A DNA stretch of 36,848 nt, from contig NVXP01000044.1 of assembly GCA_002733985.1 (NCBI GenBank), positions 1-36,848 of the forward strand. Reading direction: 5' to 3'. The stretch comes from Fluviicola sp. GTDB taxonomy: Bacteria > Bacteroidota > Bacteroidia > Flavobacteriales_D > Crocinitomicaceae. Position 1 is the first letter of the stretch. Every line of letters starts with the position of its first letter. This document shows, piece by piece, positions 31,722-36,848 of the stretch. The notes below the pieces were generated by a model that saw only the letters and a list, made by a program, of their open reading frames with translations, had not been told where the DNA came from and searched no databases. The translations under genes and the position numbers were made by a program.

Positions 31722-34283
31722 CTAAACCAATCCTTTACTCGCTAATAATGCTTCAAGTGTATTTTCATCAGCGTACAATACATCGCGGGCTTTACTTCCT
31801 TTGAACGGACCGATAATTCCCATTGCTTCCAACTGATCAACAATTCGACCAGCTCTATTGTATCCTAATTTTAACTTACGCTGCAACAAACTTGCAGATC
31901 CTTGCTGGTGAAGAACAACAATACGCGCAGCATCAGGGAAGAGGGCGTCTAATTCGTTCTTATCCATATCTCCACCTCCAGACTCAGCGCTTTCTCCAAC
32001 GTATTCGGGTAGTATGAAAGCATCAGAATAACCACGCTGGTCTCCAATGTATGAACAGATGGCATCAACTTCTGGCGTATCAACAAATCCACATTGCAAG
32101 CGTACCAAGTCTTGACCTGTACTGATCAACATGTCACCGCGTCCAATCAATTGATCGGCTCCATTTCCATCCAAGATTGTTCTTGAATCGATTTTTGAAA
32201 GTACACGGAATGCGATACGAGCAGGGAAGTTGGCTTTAATCATACCGGTAATTACGTTTACCGAAGGACGCTGCGTTGCAACAATTAAGTGAATTCCAAT
32301 GGCCCGAGCTAATTGAGCAATACGTGCAATTGGGTGTTCAACTTCTTTTCCTGCAGTCATGATCAAATCAGCGAACTCATCAATCAAAACAACAATATAT
32401 GGCAGGAATTGATGTCCGTTTTCAGGATTCAATTTCCGTGCAATGAATTTGGCATTGTATTCTTTGATATTACGCACTTGCGCTTTTTTCAAGAGCTCAT
32501 AACGATCATCCATTTCGATACATAGCGAGTTCAGCGTAGCCACAACCTTTGTAACATCCGTAATAATCGCTTCTTCCTCGCCTGGTAATTTTGCTAAGAA
32601 ATGACGTTCAATTCTATTGAAAAGTGTCAATTCAACCTTTTTTGGATCGATAAGTACGAATTTAACCTGTGCAGGGTGTTTTTTGTAGAGAATAGATACC
32701 AGAATCGCATTCAATCCAACTGATTTACCTTGACCAGTTGCTCCAGCGACAAGTAAGTGAGGTAATTTCGTGAGGTCGAATGTATATGTTTCGTTAGTGA
32801 TCGTTTTTCCCATTACAATAGGCAATTCATAATCACTCTCTTGGAATTTCTTCGAAGCAATAAGAGAATGCATGCTTACCATGTCAGGACTGCTATTTGG
32901 AACTTCAATACCAATTGTTCCTTTTCCTGGGATCGGAGCAATAATTCGAATTCCAAGTGCAGCTAAACTTAAGGCAATATCATCTTCCAAATTTTTAATC
33001 TTCGAAATTCGAACCCCTGGTGCTGGGACGATTTCGTACAAGGTAACTGTTGGTCCAACCGTTGCCATGATTTTTGAAATCTCAATCTTGTAATTAGATA
33101 AAGTCTCAACAATTTTATTCTTATTCGCTTCGAGTTCAGCTTTACTGACAGATGGGCCTTTGCTGACATACTCCTTTAATAAATCGAGGGGAGGGAGTGT
33201 ATAGCTCGAGAGATCTAATTTTGGATCATATTCACCAAATTCCTCTACCTTTTCATTCACCTCTTCTTTTGAAAGAATATCATCTTGATTTTCTGTAGCA
33301 ATTTTCACAGAGAAATCGCTGTCTTCTGTAGTCTCCAGTTCTAGCTCCATTTCCATTTCTGGTTCAGGCTCTGGTTCATTGATTGTGAAGTCTGTATTTC
33401 CTGTTTCGTCGATTACTTCTGATTCAAATTCGTTTTCTTTAGATTCTGAGAAGTCGACCACACTTGCTACTTCTTCTTCTAGTTTTTGTTCTTCTTTGAT
33501 TGTGTTGATAACGGCCAAATCTTCGTTCTTCAGAATTTTGTTCTCAATTTCTTGACGTTCCACCTGGGCCTCTTCTTCTTCTTCTTCTGATCGTTTGAAC
33601 CAGTTGACAATTTTCCCGAGGTTTAAGTTGAATAAAATGAGTGCGAATAGGTATCCAATCGCCAAAATCAGAACAATCGCGCCAAATCTACCAAGTGTTA
33701 ATTTGAACCAATCATTGATTTGATAACCAAATGTTCCTCCCAAATAATTTACTTGATTTGCGAAGTAACCGAAAAAGATACTCAACCAAACGGTAGATAA
33801 AACAGCTGTAGAAAGCGTTTTTCTGATTGGAAGTAATTCGGTGTTTAGTAATAATTTTATCGATAGAATGAAAGTGAAAAAAGGCAGGGCAAAGGAAGAA
33901 ATCCCGAACCATCGATAAACGAGTAGGTGAGAAGTCCAAGCTCCAAATTTCCCAAGCCAGTTTGAAACAGGAACATCGCTCGCCTCAAACAGGAATTCAA
34001 AAAATCCTTTATTAATTAATCGATTCTGATCCTCTTGCCAAGTGAACAGGTAGGAGAAAATAGCTAAGAAGATGAAAAATGAAAAAATCAAAAAACCAAC
34101 GCCAATACTCGTTTTCACTTTCTTTTTATTGAATCGATCTTTCAACTGCTGAAGAGGAGAACTAGCTGATTTCTTGGGGGCTTTTTTCTTGCGCGTTCCA
34201 TTCGTCGACTTTGCTTTCGTTTTTTTCTCCTTCCCTTGAGTTGCGTTATCGTCTTTCGCTATGTATTCGTTGTCTAATGCCAT
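31722..34283 (-). CDS. ftsK: DNA translocase FtsK/SpoIIIE
   Basis: FtsK pumps chromosomal DNA at the division septum and couples segregation to cell division. The 853-residue protein has a basic N terminus, about four transmembrane helices (roughly 60-220), an acidic Glu-rich linker (about 230-350) and the alpha-beta motor. The motor has Walker A GATGQGKS (about 508-515), the VLIDPKKVELTLF strand, the Walker B region IVVLIDEFADLIMTAG and ATQRPSVNVITG. The C-terminal winged-helix gamma domain (about 785-850; LQRKLKLGYNRAGRIVDQLEAMGIIG) reads KOPS-type DNA motifs. The linker is short compared with E. coli FtsK. The gene follows the secreted-protein gene by 96 bp. Confidence 0.97.
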   Translation of the reverse strand: MALDNEYIAKDDNATQGKEKKTKAKSTNGTRKKKAPKKSASSPLQQLKDRFNKKKVKTSIGVGFLIFSFFIFLAIFSYLFTWQEDQNRLINKGFFEFLFEASDVPVSNWLGKFGAWTSHLLVYRWFGISSFALPFFTFILSIKLLLNTELLPIRKTLSTAVLSTVWLSIFFGYFANQVNYLGGTFGYQINDWFKLTLGRFGAIVLILAIGYLFALILFNLNLGKIVNWFKRSEEEEEEAQVERQEIENKILKNEDLAVINTIKEEQKLEEEVASVVDFSESKENEFESEVIDETGNTDFTINEPEPEPEMEMELELETTEDSDFSVKIATENQDDILSKEEVNEKVEEFGEYDPKLDLSSYTLPPLDLLKEYVSKGPSVSKAELEANKNKIVETLSNYKIEISKIMATVGPTVTLYEIVPAPGVRISKIKNLEDDIALSLAALGIRIIAPIPGKGTIGIEVPNSSPDMVSMHSLIASKKFQESDYELPIVMGKTITNETYTFDLTKLPHLLVAGATGQGKSVGLNAILVSILYKKHPAQVKFVLIDPKKVELTLFNRIERHFLAKLPGEEEAIITDVTKVVATLNSLCIEMDDRYELLKKAQVRNIKEYNAKFIARKLNPENGHQFLPYIVVLIDEFADLIMTAGKEVEHPIARIAQLARAIGIHLIVATQRPSVNVITGMIKANFPARIAFRVLSKIDSRTILDGNGADQLIGRGDMLISTGQDLVRLQCGFVDTPEVDAICSYIGDQRGYSDAFILPEYVGESAESGGGDMDKNELDALFPDAARIVVLHQQGSASLLQRKLKLGYNRAGRIVDQLEAMGIIGPFKGSKARDVLYADENTLEALLASKGLV

Positions 34284-34379
34284 TCTTGGAGCTATATCTT
34301 ACGAAGATAGGTAGGATTCACGCGCACACGAGGAAGCGTTTCAGTAACTATACACAACGAACTGTTAGTTCTGTGTGAG

Positions 34380-35075
34380 TTATTCTCCGCCGTTTCCAGC
34401 TTTCGAATCAATCATCTTATCCATGAAGTCATCAAAGCTAACTCGTTCAAAGTCAGAAGGTATTCCGAAAAGATCGTGCTTAGGAGTGTATTCGTTGATT
34501 TTCACTAATTCATAATCGAATATAGCATCAGGTGTAATCACACTGTATTTAGTAGGAATTCCATTGATTTCTGGATAGGCATTAACCATTTCTGTCGAAT
34601 ACCCCTTCATGTACAAAAACTCAATTGGTTCTCCAAAATCTGGATTTGAAACCACTAATCGATTCATTTTCCTTCCAAGTAATCTCTTTTTACCACATTT
34701 CTTCTTGAATACATAATTATCAGCCTCAACTGCTGCAGTGTCTGTCGCTTGTGCTTTCTCTTGCGCTTCCGACTCGTCCATCTGAATGGCAAATTTTCCG
34801 AAATCCGTTTCCAGTAAGAGATAGGATTTATCCATATGCATGTGCTTGATGGCAACCTGTTTACCCAAGCTCTTTGTGAAATTCTCGATGCGAACGATCG
34901 TGTCATTTGAATAAACAATCATTCGATTGTCTGGGACTAAATCTTTAAGTGATGAATCACGAACACTAATTTTATATTCCAACATTCCAGAGAAAGACTT
35001 CGCCTTTTTCGACTGGCTAAAACCAATGATTGGAAGTGCCAAAACGAGTGTAATCAAGAGAATAAAGTTGCGCAT
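34380..35075 (-). CDS. Secreted protein of unknown function (DUF4412/GLPGLI-like)
   Basis: The 231-residue protein has a signal peptide (about 1-20, GFSQ). The beta-rich mature domain starts FSGMLEYKISV and contains MIVYSNDTIVRIENFT, IKHMHMDKSYLLLETDFGK and the late segment FLYMKGYSTEMVNAYP. This pattern recalls the DUF4412/GLPGLI group of Bacteroidota exported proteins that begin with a beta hairpin of the form GxxxYxxxV. An Ala/Glu-rich linker (about 120-135) interrupts it. No enzyme motif is visible. It lies upstream of ftsK on the same strand with a weak inverted repeat between them, and is divergent from arginase. Confidence 0.55.
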   Translation of the reverse strand: MRNFILLITLVLALPIIGFSQSKKAKSFSGMLEYKISVRDSSLKDLVPDNRMIVYSNDTIVRIENFTKSLGKQVAIKHMHMDKSYLLLETDFGKFAIQMDESEAQEKAQATDTAAVEADNYVFKKKCGKKRLLGRKMNRLVVSNPDFGEPIEFLYMKGYSTEMVNAYPEINGIPTKYSVITPDAIFDYELVKINEYTPKHDLFGIPSDFERVSFDDFMDKMIDSKAGNGGE

Positions 35076-35150
35076 AGAATTCGGTTGTTTCTTGTTGAAC
35101 GGATTTGAAGCGTTAAAGTTACTAAACAGGAATCGTGAAACACCCGTTTA

Positions 35151-35185
35151 TTGTCGATTTTAGCGTGCAAATTATAGTATTTTTG
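35151..35185 (+). promoter_or_regulatory. Promoter for the arginase-argS pair
   Basis: TTG (35151-35153), a 24-nt spacer and TATTTTTG (35178-35185) approximate the Bacteroidota consensus, 17 nt before the ATG at 35203. The spacer is slightly long. Confidence 0.42.
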
Positions 35186-35202
35186 CCGAACAATCGAATC
35201 TT

Positions 35203-36153
35203 ATGAAGGAGTTACAATTAATCATTAATTCATCGGAAATTACAGCAGGTACTCGTGGTTCATCTCTCGGGCCAGATGCTGTAATCACTGCGGCACGAAA
35301 AAAGGAAAATTATTTCTTCCGAGATCATCCAATAATGAGAATTGAAAATGAGAATCAAATGCTCGATACAGAGGTGAAATACCATTTCGCAAAACGCATT
35401 GAAGGATTGGTTCAAGTATTTAGTCGGATTTCAAAAGCAGTAGAACAGACATTGGAAAATGGAAAGTTCCCCTATGTTTTGGCTTCCGATCATGGCTCCG
35501 CAGGAGGAACGATTGCTGGTATTAAATCTGCTTATCCGAATAAACGACTTGGCGTGATTTGGATAGATGCACACGGTGATTTACACACTCCATACACGAC
35601 ACCTTCAGGAAATATGCATGGCATGCCTTTGGCAACTGCTCTTGGAGAAGATAATTTAGAATGTCGCTCGAATGATCCTCATGCAGATATCATTAAGAAC
35701 TGGAACATCTTGAAAAATACAGGAATTGAAGGTCCTAAGTTGAAACCTGAAGATCTTGTGTTTATTGGCGTTCGTGATACGGAAGAACAAGAAGATGCAA
35801 TTATTGAGAGGTATAGGATTACAAATCACACGGTTGAAACCGTTCGCGCTGAGGGTGTATCAGAAATAGTAAAGAAGTCATTGGACCAATTGTCAGATTG
35901 CGATATCATTTATGTCTCTTTCGATGTGGATTCAATGGATCCTGAATTAACTTCCTACGGAACTGGAACACCAGTGGCAAACGGAATAAGTCCTGAAGAG
36001 GCGCACGAATTTTTATGTGCATTTGGACAAGAAGAGAAATTAGTATGCATGGAGTTTGTTGAAGTGAACCCATGTTTGGATAATAAACAAAATAGAATGG
36101 CTGAAATCACCTTCGACTTGTTCGAGGCAGCAGCCAATTCAATCAAGAAATAA
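35203..36153 (+). CDS. Arginase
   Basis: The 316-residue ureohydrolase has all six Mn-ligand positions of the family: H97 (ASDHGSAGG), D122/H124/D126 (IDAHGDLHT) and D241/D243 (FDVDSMDP). The substrate loop HTPYTTPSGNMHGMPLA (about 128-143) resembles the HTDINTPxTTxSGNLHG region of arginases rather than that of agmatinase or formimidoylglutamase. It would convert L-arginine to ornithine and urea in the cytosol. Its stop overlaps the argS start by one nt (TAATG), so arginine breakdown and arginine charging are made from one transcript. Other ureohydrolase substrates remain possible. Confidence 0.87.
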   Translation: MKELQLIINSSEITAGTRGSSLGPDAVITAARKKENYFFRDHPIMRIENENQMLDTEVKYHFAKRIEGLVQVFSRISKAVEQTLENGKFPYVLASDHGSAGGTIAGIKSAYPNKRLGVIWIDAHGDLHTPYTTPSGNMHGMPLATALGEDNLECRSNDPHADIIKNWNILKNTGIEGPKLKPEDLVFIGVRDTEEQEDAIIERYRITNHTVETVRAEGVSEIVKKSLDQLSDCDIIYVSFDVDSMDPELTSYGTGTPVANGISPEEAHEFLCAFGQEEKLVCMEFVEVNPCLDNKQNRMAEITFDLFEAAANSIKK

Positions 36154-36848
36154 TGGAATCAAACATAAAAAAGGCCTTAATCGATAATTCTGAAGCGCTT
36201 TTCGGAGTAGTAATCGAGGAATCAACGATTCAATTTCAGAAAACACGAAAAGATGTAAATGGAGATTTGACTCTTGTCACGTTTCCTTTTGTGAAAATAT
36301 TGCGATGCTCTCCAGTTGAAGCTGGAAATAAGATTGGGGCATTTTTAGCTGATGCGATAGAGGAAATTGATTCGTGCGAAGCGATAAATGGTTTCTTAAA
36401 CATCGTATTGTCTGATGCGTTTTGGATCGATAAATTAGATGTCGTTTCAAAAAATAAACAATACGGATTTTCTGCTCCAGGTTCTAAACCAACAATAATG
36501 GTTGAGTATTCTTCACCGAATACAAATAAACCATTGCACCTTGGCCATCTCCGAAATAACTTTTTAGGTTACTCTGTAGCTGAGATCTTAAAAGCTAATG
36601 GACACAAAGTGGTAAAAACACAGATCATTAATGATCGTGGAATCCACATCTGTAAAAGTATGTTGGCTTGGGAGCGTTTTTCTCCAATGGATGAAACTGG
36701 GAAACGTGAAACGCCAGAATCGACTGGAATGAAAGGCGATAAACTTGTTGGGAAATACTACGTTATTTTCGATAAGGAAATGAATGCCGAAGCAAAGGAA
36801 ATTATCCAAGCTTGGAATGAGGATAAGTTTGATGGTTTTGAAACAGAG
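36153..36848 (+). CDS. argS: Arginyl-tRNA synthetase (5' part; runs off the window)
   Basis: The first 232 codons are present and the frame is open to the window end. An N-terminal Add-1-like domain (about 1-105), which binds the tRNA D-loop, precedes the class I catalytic domain. The catalytic domain carries VEYSSPNTNKPLHLGHLRNN, where H129-L-G-H132 is the HIGH ATP-binding signature and the SPN segment is typical of ArgRS. QIINDRGIH follows, also conserved in the family. The ATG overlaps the arginase stop (TAATG), which defines the start and implies translational coupling. Confidence 0.95.
   Translation, partial: MESNIKKALIDNSEALFGVVIEESTIQFQKTRKDVNGDLTLVTFPFVKILRCSPVEAGNKIGAFLADAIEEIDSCEAINGFLNIVLSDAFWIDKLDVVSKNKQYGFSAPGSKPTIMVEYSSPNTNKPLHLGHLRNNFLGYSVAEILKANGHKVVKTQIINDRGIHICKSMLAWERFSPMDETGKRETPESTGMKGDKLVGKYYVIFDKEMNAEAKEIIQAWNEDKFDGFETE

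Noticed and set aside
34352-34377. Inverted repeat between the secreted-protein gene and ftsK as a terminator
   Set aside because: The arms (ACACA..GAAC / GTTC..TGTGT) pair only with a bulge and no T-run follows on the minus strand. It is too weak to call.

Overview
The window looks like a chromosomal segment of a Bacteroidota (Flavobacteriales-type) bacterium, possibly near Crocinitomicaceae/Fluviicola; the family-level guess is inference. The evidence is: three proteins with type IX secretion (T9SS) C-terminal sorting domains, several lipoproteins, LytTR two-component signalling with a TPR sensor, lipid A genes, DUF4369/TlpA proteins, no clear Shine-Dalgarno sites, and repeated matches to the Bacteroidota promoter pattern (TTG/TTTG, about 19-24 nt, TAnnTTTG). 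No tRNA, rRNA, CRISPR array, transposase or phage gene was seen. No intergenic gap exceeds 300 bases.

Layout. 1-2603 (+): a short 7-bp tandem repeat, a four-cysteine membrane protein, and a predicted exported PEP-synthase-like protein (phosphohistidine domain plus ATP-grasp) with a perfect palindrome just before its start. 2624-5163 (-): an RDD membrane protein behind a T9SS-exported subtilase. 5240-13034 (-): a tight eight-gene run in the order VTC-domain protein, DUF4956 membrane protein, lpxK, purine nucleoside phosphorylase, gatB, two tandem TlpA-like thioredoxins, lpxH. 13215-15565 (-): a gliding-motility-type cell-surface protein and a GH3 beta-N-acetylhexosaminidase lipoprotein.

15720-22850 (+): radC, then a two-gene glycan cassette (hexapeptide-repeat acyltransferase and NodB-like deacetylase) with its own promoter, then a second, diverged copy of the last 24 codons of radC abutting a UDP-GlcNAc 2-epimerase gene. 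After that come a second polysaccharide deacetylase, a DUF423 protein, an MBL-fold hydrolase and fabI. The duplicated radC tail is the most striking observation: it suggests that a glycan-modification cassette was inserted between radC and the wecB-like gene, probably by recombination with a foreign radC allele.

22963-28826: a T9SS-exported esterase, a convergent GH92 alpha-mannosidase lipoprotein, two overlapping outer-membrane beta-barrel genes behind a hairpin that overlaps their promoter, and an OB-fold-like lipoprotein. 28953-35075 (-): a LytTR response regulator with its TPR histidine kinase, the FtsK DNA translocase, and a secreted protein of unknown function. 35203-36848 (+): arginase translationally coupled to argS, which runs off the window end.

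Together the genes are mainly envelope-centred: lipid A synthesis (LpxK, LpxH, FabI), surface glycan synthesis and trimming (WecB-like, deacetylases, acyltransferase, GH3, GH92), and T9SS-exported hydrolases, mixed with core housekeeping genes (gatB, ftsK, argS).
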